Shown: positions 1-8,053, counted from the first letter of the stretch. The stretch: DNA of 15,355 nt from JBCCFX01 sp039029515 (GCA_039029515.1 JBCCFX010000081.1:1-15355); one strand, 5' to 3'. Made by a program: numbers and translations. The notes: a model not told the origin generated them from the sequence alone.

Positions 1-1354
1 GCGGCACATCGATGCGCCGCTCAGGAATCGCGTACCGCGCATCATCGGTCAGATAGTCCATCCGTTGCACCAATGCGATCGGGTGGAATGAGTCGTCGAT
101 CGCCCCGGGATTGCGCTGCACCTCAAAGTCAAACGCCATTTCACCTTCGGCGTTGATTGTGCCATGCTGGTGGTCGGGAACAAACGTCCACCGCGCATCA
201 TCGCTGTCCGGATACATCGCGACATCAACTGTACCGCCGGTGGGATTACGTACCGTTACGCGCACGCGGCCGTCACTCGCGCCGTCGGTGCGAATCCGGA
301 CGACATCATCGACGGTTGGCTGTGACCGCGCGAGCATGCTCGCCGCATCACTGACATCGCCTGTGATCGCGCGCACGTCCATCACTTCACCAACGGGAAT
401 CGCGCTCATGGCAATTTGATGTGGCCGAACCGTAATCAGGTTCATGTGGTGCAGATAGCCCGCCTCAGGCGATGAGAAGTCATTGTGTCCACCAACCGTG
501 GCGAGTGTGACGTACTCAATGCCGTCTTTTACGCCGTCGTACCGCATGCGGTGGATGTGGCCCGCGAAGACCGCACGAACGTTGCCCGCATCGACAAGTT
601 TGGCATGCACATTCTTCCAGTCGTTGCCATAGTTGCCCTTCAACCAGCGTGGATGATGCACGAACACAAAAACGTGCTGTGCGTCGTTGGCGTGCTCCAA
701 CGCCGATTCGAGCCAGGACAATTGTTCAGGACTCATCCGCTGCGCCTCGGGTTCACGAATCGACTTTCGCCCCGTGTCCGGATTGCCTTCATCTGTATAC
801 AGCACGATGAAGTGACAGTCCTTGTGCTCGAACGAGTACCACAGCGGACCGAAATGCACTTCATAACTCGCTTCGTGTTCACCGGCCGGCTTGTCCGGGC
901 CGCGCCAGTAGATGTCATGATTCCCCGCAACCGGAAACCACGGACATAACAACTCGTCCATCACGCCCTTGAACTCACGCATCTGATCCATCCACGCGTC
1001 GGTCTGGTTGTAGCCCTGGATCATGTCGCCCACGGTCATGACGAAGTCCGGCTCCATGATGTTTACATCATGAACCGCGTCCTTGAGCACGTTGATACCG
1101 TCCGCGGGTCCGCCCGTTCGATCGCCGAAAATGGCGAATGTAAACGCTTCATCCTCAGTAGGCAGGTTGAGTGCAGCACCGTCTCGGTTCGTAAAGAACC
1201 GGGTCGTATCCATGATGGTCGGATGGGCCTCACCGCGCGTGATGTCGTCCCTATTCTGATGGTCGTCATGCGCGTTGATCGGTGTGATGCATGTGGCCAG
1301 CGCGATAGCACTGGTCGCGGTCGCAACGAAATGCGTCTTCTGGTGGCGTCTCAT
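1..1354 (-). CDS. Secreted calcineurin-like metallophosphoesterase, C-terminus cut by window edge
   Basis: Reading the minus strand from an ATG at 1354 gives 451 open codons that continue past base 1, so the C-terminus is missing. The first 28 residues look like a signal peptide: basic start (MRRHQK), an Ala/Ile/Leu core, and cleavage likely after INA, so the enzyme should be exported. The metallophosphatase motifs follow in the usual order: FGDR (residues 76-79), GD (109-110), GNHD (144-147), HH (233-234) and GHIH (265-268). These residues bind a dinuclear metal centre that cleaves phosphoesters. In the first motif the usual His of D-x-H is Arg, which is seen in some branches of the family. 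Residues after about 300 form an extra C-terminal region with no recognised motif. The substrate cannot be told. The gene is divergent from the PhoX-like gene. An AAGGG lies 13 bases before the ATG, a weak ribosome-binding site. Confidence 0.87.
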   Translation of the reverse strand, partial: MRRHQKTHFVATATSAIALATCITPINAHDDHQNRDDITRGEAHPTIMDTTRFFTNRDGAALNLPTEDEAFTFAIFGDRTGGPADGINVLKDAVHDVNIMEPDFVMTVGDMIQGYNQTDAWMDQMREFKGVMDELLCPWFPVAGNHDIYWRGPDKPAGEHEASYEVHFGPLWYSFEHKDCHFIVLYTDEGNPDTGRKSIREPEAQRMSPEQLSWLESALEHANDAQHVFVFVHHPRWLKGNYGNDWKNVHAKLVDAGNVRAVFAGHIHRMRYDGVKDGIEYVTLATVGGHNDFSSPEAGYLHHMNLITVRPHQIAMSAIPVGEVMDVRAITGDVSDAASMLARSQPTVDDVVRIRTDGASDGRVRVTVRNPTGGTVDVAMYPDSDDARWTFVPDHQHGTINAEGEMAFDFEVQRNPGAIDDSFHPIALVQRMDYLTDDARYAIPERRIDVP

Positions 1355-1518
1355 GACTGCGAGCGTACCCTTGTGATGTTCAGAATGCATGAATAATGTG
1401 CGGTTCGGCCCCCATCTTCGCCACGCCTGAGCATTCGGGGCGAAACACCCGTGCGATGACGGCCGCGCGCGACCTACACTACCGTCTGTAAACCGGCATG
1501 CGTGAGGAGTACCGGGTC
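1355..1518. other. Divergent intergenic region between the two phosphatase-like genes
   Basis: This gap must hold promoters for both flanking genes. On the plus strand TACACT at 1475-1480 could be a -10 element, but no good -35 hexamer sits 16-18 bases upstream of it. A 6-bp inverted repeat (TTCGCC at 1417-1422, GGCGAA at 1439-1444) is the only other structure seen. It is too short to call an operator. Confidence 0.3.
1504..1509 (+). promoter_or_regulatory. Ribosome-binding site that decides the start of the PhoX-like gene
   Basis: GAGGAG lies 9 bases upstream of a GTG at 1519. The in-frame ATG at 1498 has no Shine-Dalgarno-like sequence and lies upstream of this site. The GTG also places the Tat motif right at the N-terminus, as expected. 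Confidence 0.7.
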
Positions 1519-2922
1519 GTGACGATCTCCCGAAGAACAATGCTCAAGCAGACTGGCGTGTTGTCCGCCGGCTTTCTCGGATTGCATCAGCTGGTCGGAC
1601 GACTCGAGGCATCGCCGGTGCAACGCAGTGCTGTCGCCTTCGGATTCGGCGCGCTGCGCGACGATCCGCTCGGTACGCTCGACCTGCCCGATGGATTCTC
1701 CTACCACGTGTTCAGCAAGTTCGGCGAGCGCATGGATGATGGCCTGTATGTCCCCGCGCTCCACGATGGTATGGGCGCGTTTCCCGGACCGAACGGGACG
1801 ACGATTCTCGTGCGCAACCATGAAGTCGGTGCCGCGAAGCCTCGATATGGCGCGTTCGGCTGGACGAACGAACTGATGGATCGTATCGAAACGGACATGA
1901 TGCACGATGCCGGCTTTGGTCGGACACCTTCACTCGGCGGCACCACGACGCTCGTGTACGACACCACACAACGCACGCTGCGCTCGCATTGCCTGAGCCT
2001 GGCCGGTACATCGACGAACTGTGCGGGCGGCGCGACGCCGTGGGGCACGTGGATCACCTGTGAGGAAACCGAGTCACGCGCGGATGAACGCCGTGAGGTT
2101 GATCACGGGTACTGCTTCGAAGTGCCGGCGACGGATGAGATCCGCTTACATCGCCCCGTACCCATCAAGGCGATGGGACGCTTCAAGCACGAAGCCGTCG
2201 CCGTCGATCCGCGCACGAACATCATCTACCTCACTGAAGATCAGCACGAAGGTCTTCTGTATCGATTCATCCCGACGACGCCCGGCAGACTCCTCGACGG
2301 CGGTCGACTCCAGGTACTGATGGTGATCGGTCAACCGAGCTGTGACACGCGCAACTGGGAAGAGAGTCAGCCGCGCGTGCCGGTCGGCCGCGCCATTGCC
2401 GTGAGCTGGATGGACATTGATGACATCGATGCGCCCAACAGCGACCTTCGATTCCGCGGCTTTGCAAACGGCGCGGCTCGCTTCGCGCGCGGCGAAGGCA
2501 TCTGGTTCGGCAACGGCACCTTGTATGTCGCCTGCACGAACGGCGGCGCGGCGAAGCGTGGCCAGATCTTCAGATACACACCAAGTCCTCACGAAGGGAC
2601 GGCGGAAGAAGGCGCATCGCCTGGCGAACTTACGTTGTTCGTGGAATCACAGCGCGATGATCTCCTCCGCAACGCCGACAATCTGACGCTGGCGCCGTGG
2701 GGCGATCTCATCACATGCGAAGACAGTGCGGGCCGCGACCGCGTGATCGGGATCACGCCGACGGGTCAGCAATACCTGATCGCAAGCAATCGTCTGAACA
2801 ATTCCGAGATGGCTGGTTGTGTGTTCTCGCCGGACGGCTCGACGCTGTTCGTCAACGTGCAGGAACCGGGTTATACGGTGGCGATCACAGGGCCGTGGTC
2901 AAGTGTGAAGACTGACGCGTGA
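1519..2922 (+). CDS. Tat-exported PhoX-family (DUF839) protein, probable alkaline phosphatase
   Basis: The 467-residue product begins with a twin-arginine motif, SRRTMLK (residues 4-10), followed by a hydrophobic stretch, so it should be exported folded. Several blocks fit the PhoX/DUF839 family: NHEVG (100-104), the signature NCAGGATPWGTWITCEE (167-183) with the conserved Cys at 168 and acidic pair at 182-183, GRFKHEAVAVDP (220-231), EDQHEGLLYRF, EGIWFGNGTLYVACT, and near the C-terminus FSPDGSTLFVNVQEPG. Characterised PhoX enzymes are periplasmic beta-propeller phosphomonoesterases using iron and calcium. Length is somewhat below the roughly 600 residues of classical PhoX, so this may be a shorter branch whose activity is not proven. 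The start at GTG 1519 is chosen for its GAGGAG site; ATG 1498 would add seven residues. Its stop lies only seven bases from the stop of the convergent kinase gene. Confidence 0.87.
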   Translation: MTISRRTMLKQTGVLSAGFLGLHQLVGRLEASPVQRSAVAFGFGALRDDPLGTLDLPDGFSYHVFSKFGERMDDGLYVPALHDGMGAFPGPNGTTILVRNHEVGAAKPRYGAFGWTNELMDRIETDMMHDAGFGRTPSLGGTTTLVYDTTQRTLRSHCLSLAGTSTNCAGGATPWGTWITCEETESRADERREVDHGYCFEVPATDEIRLHRPVPIKAMGRFKHEAVAVDPRTNIIYLTEDQHEGLLYRFIPTTPGRLLDGGRLQVLMVIGQPSCDTRNWEESQPRVPVGRAIAVSWMDIDDIDAPNSDLRFRGFANGAARFARGEGIWFGNGTLYVACTNGGAAKRGQIFRYTPSPHEGTAEEGASPGELTLFVESQRDDLLRNADNLTLAPWGDLITCEDSAGRDRVIGITPTGQQYLIASNRLNNSEMAGCVFSPDGSTLFVNVQEPGYTVAITGPWSSVKTDA

Positions 2923-2929
2923 GCACCGG

Positions 2930-5464
2930 CTAAGGCGTGGACGCTTTGGCCCGGCTTTCCTCTACACGCATCACTACAACTCGATACTCGGGCTCCATTT
3001 TCTCCAGCTTCTTCAGCCCAACCAAAGCGCGATCGTAGACATCAATCGCTTTGAAGGGATAGTCCTGATCAACATACCAGTTGCCTAATCGTTCTGCGAC
3101 CTTGACATGATCTTCCAGCCCGCGCCGATCTATCGAGTCAAAGAACGCGAGTCGCTCTGCGATCGCCTCTGCTTCCTCGATGTGAAACGTCGCTTTTTCA
3201 GTATCACCAAAATCACGGTAGGCCTGAAATAAATATTGATGCGTCAACATCACACGTCGTCGTTCTCGCGCAGAATATGGTTTCTGCTCAACGATGGATT
3301 CACGCAGTTCAAGGACACGTTCGTACACAGAGATCGCCGAAGGCAATTCGCCGTTCGCCTTGTGTGCTGATGCAATGCGCGTCAATCCAAGCGCAAAGTC
3401 AACCTTACGTTCGGGATCTCCACGATCCAATTCGAAGCGCATCTTCCTTGCATCTGACGCTCGAGTCCGGTACTCGGCAGCTTCGATGTTCATCTCTAGA
3501 TCAGCAAGAACGTCAGCAACGTTGAGCCAAACCACCAGTTCAAGCCGCTCGAATCTGTCGTTCTTTGGTTCCGCATTACGACAGTGTTGAAGCTCTGCTT
3601 CAGCTTGTCGTAACTCGTTGAGCGCTCTTTCAAACTCTATCGTCGCACGGTCTTGAAAGATGTTGGCCTGATCTGAATCACCGCTCTTCGCAAGCTCTCT
3701 ACTTCTGCTTCGAGCTCGCTTCGCGTCACGTTCAAAGGAATCGGCCCGCAGAATTCGTGAAGCGGCGAGACCCGAGAGGCTATCGACATGATCGGGTTGA
3801 ATATCAGTATTTGCAACAAACAACTCATGCGCACTCGCCAGGTACTCCGCCGCTTTCTCGCGCTGACCAACGTTCGGGCCGCGCTTCGCAAAGTACATCT
3901 GTGAGATTGTCAGGTAGCCACGGGCAAGCTGCGCCCGCTCATCCAAATTCGAATCATCCATAGACGCCTTAAACTGTTCGTAGAATGTCACGGCGCGTGT
4001 GACGAGCTCATCTCGGATCTGGAGTGTCCCAGACATCTCACGAAGTGCTCGATCCAAATCGGTCATGAAGTAGGTTGCGAATTCATACGACTGATCAAAA
4101 CGCTCTTCAGCGAGAAGTTGCTGCTCCGTTGCAAGGCCCCACCCTTCCTCTGCCCGTTCTCGCTGCTGATCCGCTTCCTGCCAGCCAGCTTCGGCGCGAA
4201 CTCGTTGCGTACTTGCTTCACGCCACCCGAGCGCGGAAGTAACTCCCCCAACAATGACAGCAAGCATCAACAACGCTGCTGCCGTCACCTTGCCCTTATG
4301 GCGCTTCGCGAACTTGCGCAGCTGGTACGTGAAGCTCGGCGGACGCGCTTCGATCGGCTCGTCGTGCAGATAGCGCTCGATATCCTTCGCCAGCGCTGCC
4401 GACGACTCGTAGCGACGATCGCGGTCCTTCTCCAACGCCTTGAGCGTGATCGTTTCCAGATCACCGCGCAGGAACTTATTGAAACTGCTCGGGTTCTCCG
4501 GCTGCGCTTCCTTCACCGTGCGCATTGCTTCCAGCACCGGCGCCGTTGAAACGTCGTACGGCAATTCATCGCACAACAGCTGGTACAGCATGACACCCAA
4601 CGCATAGACATCACTGCGCGTGTCAAGATCATGCGGGTCCGCGTCGCACTGTTCCGGCGACATGTATTGCAGCGTGCCGATGATCTGGCCGACATCCGTC
4701 TGCAACGTCGCCGATACGAGATCGGCATCCGTCGTGCGCGCGACGCCGAAGTCAATGACCTTCGGAATCCCCTTGGAATCGACCAGGATGTTGCCCGGCT
4801 TCAGGTCGCGGTGAATCACACCCTTCTGATGCCCATGATGCACCGCATCACAGACCTTGACGAACAAGGCCAGTCGTTCGCGGATCGGCAGATCATGCGT
4901 CAACGAATACTGGGTGATTGTCTTCGCGCCCGGCACATACTCCATCGCGAAATACGGCACGGTGCCGAATGGCGACTCGTGCATGCCTGCTTCGTAGATC
5001 TGTGCGATGTACGGATGTCGCAGGCGACCAAGCACACGCACTTCATCCTCGAAGCGGCGGAGCGCGCTCTTGCCAGTCAAACCGGCTTTCATCACCTTCA
5101 ACGCAACTGTTCGTTGCGGCTTGTCCTGGACCGCAATGTAGACCGTGCCCATCCCGCCGGTGGCGAGCATCTTCTTAACCGTGAACGGTCCGATGCGCCG
5201 CGGCAGATTGACCGGACTATTGCTGTCGACGACGGTTTCGATTGAAGGGAGTTCGATCGAGCCTTCAAGGAACTCCTCGTCATCGATATCATCGACGTGT
5301 GCGAGAAGCGATAACACTTCATTGATGACCAAGTCGTCGTTATCCGCATTGGCGCGGACGAACGCTTCGCGGGATTCGCGCGGCAAGCGAGATGCCTTGC
5401 TCAGCAACGCCGCCACGCGCTCACGCCGGTCGTCAGACAATGCCGTTGAGGGCATATCACTCAT
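2930..5464 (-). CDS. Transmembrane Ser/Thr protein kinase with helical, TPR-like C-terminal region
   Basis: This is an 844-residue eukaryotic-type protein kinase. After an acidic N-terminal segment of about 90 residues, the kinase domain (about 93-370) has a Gly-rich loop (LATGGMGTVY, 100-109), the ATP-anchoring Lys in VALKVMK (Lys123), the catalytic loop HRDLKPGN (Asp220), DFG (Asp238), GTLQYMSPEQ and SDVYALGVMLY. All catalytic residues are present, so it should be active. One transmembrane helix follows (about 393-413), then a heptad-rich charged segment (about 415-460) and a long helical region with TPR-like units to the C-terminus, probably outside the membrane. The start is ATG 5464, whose A is the last base of the sigma factor's TGA (TGATG), implying translational coupling. 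An in-frame GTG at 5497 would add 11 residues inside the sigma gene and is less likely. The C-terminal half is looser in sequence and visibly more AT-rich than the kinase domain. Confidence 0.93.
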   Translation of the reverse strand: MSDMPSTALSDDRRERVAALLSKASRLPRESREAFVRANADNDDLVINEVLSLLAHVDDIDDEEFLEGSIELPSIETVVDSNSPVNLPRRIGPFTVKKMLATGGMGTVYIAVQDKPQRTVALKVMKAGLTGKSALRRFEDEVRVLGRLRHPYIAQIYEAGMHESPFGTVPYFAMEYVPGAKTITQYSLTHDLPIRERLALFVKVCDAVHHGHQKGVIHRDLKPGNILVDSKGIPKVIDFGVARTTDADLVSATLQTDVGQIIGTLQYMSPEQCDADPHDLDTRSDVYALGVMLYQLLCDELPYDVSTAPVLEAMRTVKEAQPENPSSFNKFLRGDLETITLKALEKDRDRRYESSAALAKDIERYLHDEPIEARPPSFTYQLRKFAKRHKGKVTAAALLMLAVIVGGVTSALGWREASTQRVRAEAGWQEADQQRERAEEGWGLATEQQLLAEERFDQSYEFATYFMTDLDRALREMSGTLQIRDELVTRAVTFYEQFKASMDDSNLDERAQLARGYLTISQMYFAKRGPNVGQREKAAEYLASAHELFVANTDIQPDHVDSLSGLAASRILRADSFERDAKRARSRSRELAKSGDSDQANIFQDRATIEFERALNELRQAEAELQHCRNAEPKNDRFERLELVVWLNVADVLADLEMNIEAAEYRTRASDARKMRFELDRGDPERKVDFALGLTRIASAHKANGELPSAISVYERVLELRESIVEQKPYSARERRRVMLTHQYLFQAYRDFGDTEKATFHIEEAEAIAERLAFFDSIDRRGLEDHVKVAERLGNWYVDQDYPFKAIDVYDRALVGLKKLEKMEPEYRVVVMRVEESRAKASTP

Positions 5465-6189
5465 CACTCGGTTCCCATGATTTCGCGATGAAGCCACGCG
5501 CGCGCAAGCTGCCAGTCGGTTTTCACCGTGGTCAGCCCGACGCCAAGCATCGTCGCGGTCTCTTCGTTCGTCCGGCCAGCGAAGTACCGATGCAGCACTA
5601 CGTCGTGCCAGCGATGGTTGTAGCGCTCGAGCTTGTCCATCGCACTGTCCAGCGCGAGGTAGTCAGCCCGATCCAGCGCTTCGCCGCCATGATCAGGAGT
5701 GAGCTGCTCATCCAGCGCAAGCGGTTGTTCACCGCCACCACGCTTCAACGCTTGCTTGCTTCGCCAATGCTCGCGCAGAATCGTGCGCATGGCCAACGCC
5801 ACCGTTCGAAAGAACGTCGCACGGTTGTCCGGCTCGTTGTCCGGCGGCATCGGCCAGCGCTTGCCCAAGGAGAGAAACGCCTCGTTCACCAGCACCGTCG
5901 GCTGCATCGTCTCGCCGTCCTTGCCGACGAAACGACTCCGCCGAGCGATCTGACGCAACTGGTCGTAGACCTCAGCGAACAATCGCTCACCCGCTTCGGC
6001 ATCACCGTCGCGAGCCTGTGCGATCAACGTCGAGAAATCATCGCGATTCGACATCGTCATCGTGCTGCTCAGTGTACTCGTCCGTCGTCGGTGACCTGAT
6101 GGCAAAAGCCGCGATATCCCCCCGGAAGGGCGTGTTTCGGGCCGCCGACCACGACTGGCCGTCATTCTGCATGGTGTCTCGATCTGCAT
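5464..6189 (-). CDS. ECF-family RNA polymerase sigma factor (planctomycete type), coupled to the kinase
   Basis: The product directs RNA polymerase to a specific promoter set. Counting from ATG 6189, sigma region 2 lies at about residues 50-140 (FSTLIAQARDGD; LFAEVYDQLRQIARR; QPTVLVNEAFLSL; FFRTVALAMRTILREHWRSK). The region 4 helix-turn-helix lies at about 185-235 (VVLHRYFAGRTNEETATMLGVGLTTVKTDWQLARAWLHREI). The QPTVLVNEA block is typical of the ECF group expanded in planctomycetes. Two starts are possible. ATG 6189 has a full AAGGAGG site four bases upstream but gives a 43-residue Arg/Pro/Ser-rich extension. ATG 6060 gives a normal 198-residue ECF but has no ribosome-binding site. I annotate the former. 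No anti-sigma factor gene is adjacent; the downstream kinase probably takes the regulatory role, as proposed for other ECF groups paired with Ser/Thr kinases. Confidence 0.9.
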   Translation of the reverse strand: MQIETPCRMTASRGRRPETRPSGGISRLLPSGHRRRTSTLSSTMTMSNRDDFSTLIAQARDGDAEAGERLFAEVYDQLRQIARRSRFVGKDGETMQPTVLVNEAFLSLGKRWPMPPDNEPDNRATFFRTVALAMRTILREHWRSKQALKRGGGEQPLALDEQLTPDHGGEALDRADYLALDSAMDKLERYNHRWHDVVLHRYFAGRTNEETATMLGVGLTTVKTDWQLARAWLHREIMGTE

Positions 6190-6193
6190 GCTG

Positions 6194-6200
6194 CCTCCTT
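6194..6200 (-). promoter_or_regulatory. Strong Shine-Dalgarno (AAGGAGG) before ATG 6189
   Basis: On the minus strand AAGGAGG is followed by CAGC and then ATG 6189. It is one of the strongest ribosome-binding sites in the window. It is the reason for preferring the long form of the sigma factor despite the low-complexity N-terminal extension. Confidence 0.65.
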
Positions 6201-6211
6201 CACCCCCGCAT

Positions 6212-6231
6212 GCCTGATCACGTGATCAGGC
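6212..6231. promoter_or_regulatory. Perfect 20-bp palindrome, candidate operator
   Basis: GCCTGATCAC is followed at once by its exact reverse complement GTGATCAGGC, with no loop. The zero-length loop makes a hairpin terminator unlikely and suggests binding of a dimeric regulator. It lies 22 bases upstream of the sigma factor ATG at 6189 and 240 bases upstream of the lipoprotein start, in a divergent region. TGAT-N6-ATCA spacing is loosely like CRP/FNR-family sites (known for TGTGA-N6-TCACA), but the half-sites do not match that consensus. The binding protein is unknown. Confidence 0.55.
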
Positions 6232-6459
6232 GAGCCACGCCTACATCTGGCAGGATGCCGGTCGCGCGGCCGGACGTATTTGACTTTTTCTGACCAACGA
6301 TGACCGGCACACCGCCGCCCTGACTGTCCGATAACCACGGCAGACCGGGAAGATGGACGCTCAGACGCCCGCAATCGCAATGGCACGCAAGGACGTCCGG
6401 GAATCGTGCCGATGGTCCGGGGGGTCGCTGCGCGGCGATCTCGCTTCGATGACTCACCC
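6232..6459. other. Rest of the divergent region between sigma factor and lipoprotein genes
   Basis: About 230 bases hold no convincing gene. A TTGACT lies at about 6280 in a short T-rich tract, but no matching -10 hexamer is found 16-18 bases downstream. A CCGG-N8-CCGG element (about 6259-6274) is too simple to interpret. An ATG at 6406 is in frame with the lipoprotein but has no ribosome-binding site and would bury the signal sequence. Promoters for both flanking operons must lie here but cannot be placed by eye. Confidence 0.3.
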
Positions 6460-6465
6460 GAGGGG
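6460..6465 (+). promoter_or_regulatory. Ribosome-binding site of the lipoprotein gene
   Basis: GAGGGG is six bases upstream of ATG 6472. It selects this start over the in-frame ATG at 6406, and the chosen start gives a standard-length lipoprotein signal peptide. Confidence 0.65.
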
Positions 6466-6471
6466 AACGCC

Positions 6472-8046
6472 ATGGTCCGGACCCACCTGATCGCGCTCGC
6501 CGGTCTCGCTGCTTTCGTGCTCGCCGGCTGTGCGAAGATCGAATACGTCAAAGTCCCCTCACCCACACAGTACGAGACGTGGAATGACACGCGACAGGCC
6601 GCCGCCGACCGGATGGAAGGCGTTCGTTACTACCTGCCGCGCCCGTACGTGAACCTCAAGCAGCCGACGCCGGTAGCGCAGCGCGTTGCCTTCGTCAGCT
6701 TCACGCTCGACCCGGACCGCAACGTGTACGTCCTGAATACACCGCGCGATGCCCCGACCTGGCTGCTCAAGATCGTGCCAACCGAGATGTCGTTCGCACA
6801 GGCGTATGCGGCGATGACGATCACGACGGACGGTGCCATGATGAACCGCGTGAGCGAAGAACAGACCGATGAGATCGATGATGCGCCAACGCCGACGCCG
6901 GATGACGAGAAGCCACCAACAGAATTGACCGCGCGCACGGGCTTCATCAGCGATACCGATCCTGTGACGCGACTCAGCGAAACGATGGACGTCGTCTACC
7001 TGCCGGACTTCGATGAGCAGTATGTCATCCGCGTCAAAGGCGGACTCGGCGAGATCGACGTCGAAACCAAACTGCGCAACGGTTGGGCAGCAGAGGTATT
7101 CGCACAGAAGATTGATAACTCGAACCTGATTCCGTACGTCATTCGTCAGGTCGAGCGCGCTTCGGAAGCCGCCGCCGGCATCGCGACAACATGGATGCCG
7201 CTCGCCATGGGTCTGCCGCCGGGCACATCGCCGGCGCGGCTCGCGGATCTTGCCACAAGCCAGATCGGCGAACAATCCGATGACCGGCAGACCGCGAAGG
7301 ACCTGCTCGGCGAAGTGCTGCTGTTCAAGATCGCGGAAGTCCGCATCGCGCAGCCCGGCGTATATCCCATCCTGAAGCCACGCGAGATGCGCGATTGGTT
7401 CGGCGATGCGTCATCCGTACTCACATCAGGCGCGGATCCCGAAGAGACGTTTGAACTCTTCCTCGAACAGGCCAACACGCCGTGGGTGCGCACTGACATG
7501 GCATTCGTCCCATGCCCTCCGTTCACCGTTGTCGGCTTCAACGTCACCACCGATGCCTTCATTCTGCCGGCGACCGAGCGTCTGGATGCCGCAACGACGG
7601 CGCAGGCCAACGATGGTCGCATCCAGTTCAATCAGAACGGAACCAACAACAGCAATGGCAACAACGGCATTCAGCTGAACCAATCCTCGAATTCGCCGGC
7701 GAGTATTGCGACGATGAAGCGCCGGCTCGCCGGCGCGACGCAGTCCATTGATCCCACGTTGACCGCGCGCCTCAAGCTCGACGCCGATCAGATTGACATC
7801 AAGTCAGCTGGCGCGAAAACACAGATGCAGATTGCAACGATGAATCTCTCCTCGCTTCTCACCGAAGCCGAAGCGAGCACCGTGACGAACGAAATGCGCA
7901 CATGGATGTCGTCGACGTTTGAACTCACGAATCCCGAATCGCAGGTGTCCGTCAAACTGGACAAGAAACAGCCAAACGAGAAGTACGCCGGCATCCTGAT
8001 CACGATGCACATGCCGCTCGATACGCTCAAGCGTTCCCTGCGCTAA
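6472..8046 (+). CDS. Unrecognised lipoprotein, first gene of a pair with a serine protease
   Basis: The 524-residue product begins with a lipoprotein signal: MVRTHLIA, a hydrophobic core, then a lipobox LAGC with the lipidated Cys at residue 20. It should be anchored to a membrane outside the cytoplasm. I do not recognise a family for the mature part. It has a Glu/Asp/Pro/Thr-rich linker near residues 124-147, a mixed middle domain, and an Asn/Gln-rich stretch at about 384-408 that reads like a flexible linker before the last 115 residues. No transmembrane helix is seen after the signal. The next gene starts only seven bases after this stop, so the two are probably co-transcribed. This suggests a shared role, for example as substrate, anchor or partner of the protease, but that is inference. 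Confidence 0.8.
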   Translation: MVRTHLIALAGLAAFVLAGCAKIEYVKVPSPTQYETWNDTRQAAADRMEGVRYYLPRPYVNLKQPTPVAQRVAFVSFTLDPDRNVYVLNTPRDAPTWLLKIVPTEMSFAQAYAAMTITTDGAMMNRVSEEQTDEIDDAPTPTPDDEKPPTELTARTGFISDTDPVTRLSETMDVVYLPDFDEQYVIRVKGGLGEIDVETKLRNGWAAEVFAQKIDNSNLIPYVIRQVERASEAAAGIATTWMPLAMGLPPGTSPARLADLATSQIGEQSDDRQTAKDLLGEVLLFKIAEVRIAQPGVYPILKPREMRDWFGDASSVLTSGADPEETFELFLEQANTPWVRTDMAFVPCPPFTVVGFNVTTDAFILPATERLDAATTAQANDGRIQFNQNGTNNSNGNNGIQLNQSSNSPASIATMKRRLAGATQSIDPTLTARLKLDADQIDIKSAGAKTQMQIATMNLSSLLTEAEASTVTNEMRTWMSSTFELTNPESQVSVKLDKKQPNEKYAGILITMHMPLDTLKRSLR

Positions 8047-8053
8047 GCCTGCG

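Noticed and set aside
485..949. 154-residue plus-strand open frame inside the metallophosphoesterase gene
   Set aside because: The minus strand encodes the GNHD, HH and GHIH motifs across the same bases; this frame shows no family features.
2920..2932. Shared bidirectional terminator between convergent genes
   Set aside because: Only seven bases separate the stop codons and no stable symmetric hairpin with T runs is visible there.
6278..6310. Promoter with TTGACT for the lipoprotein operon
   Set aside because: No acceptable -10 hexamer is found 16-18 bases downstream.
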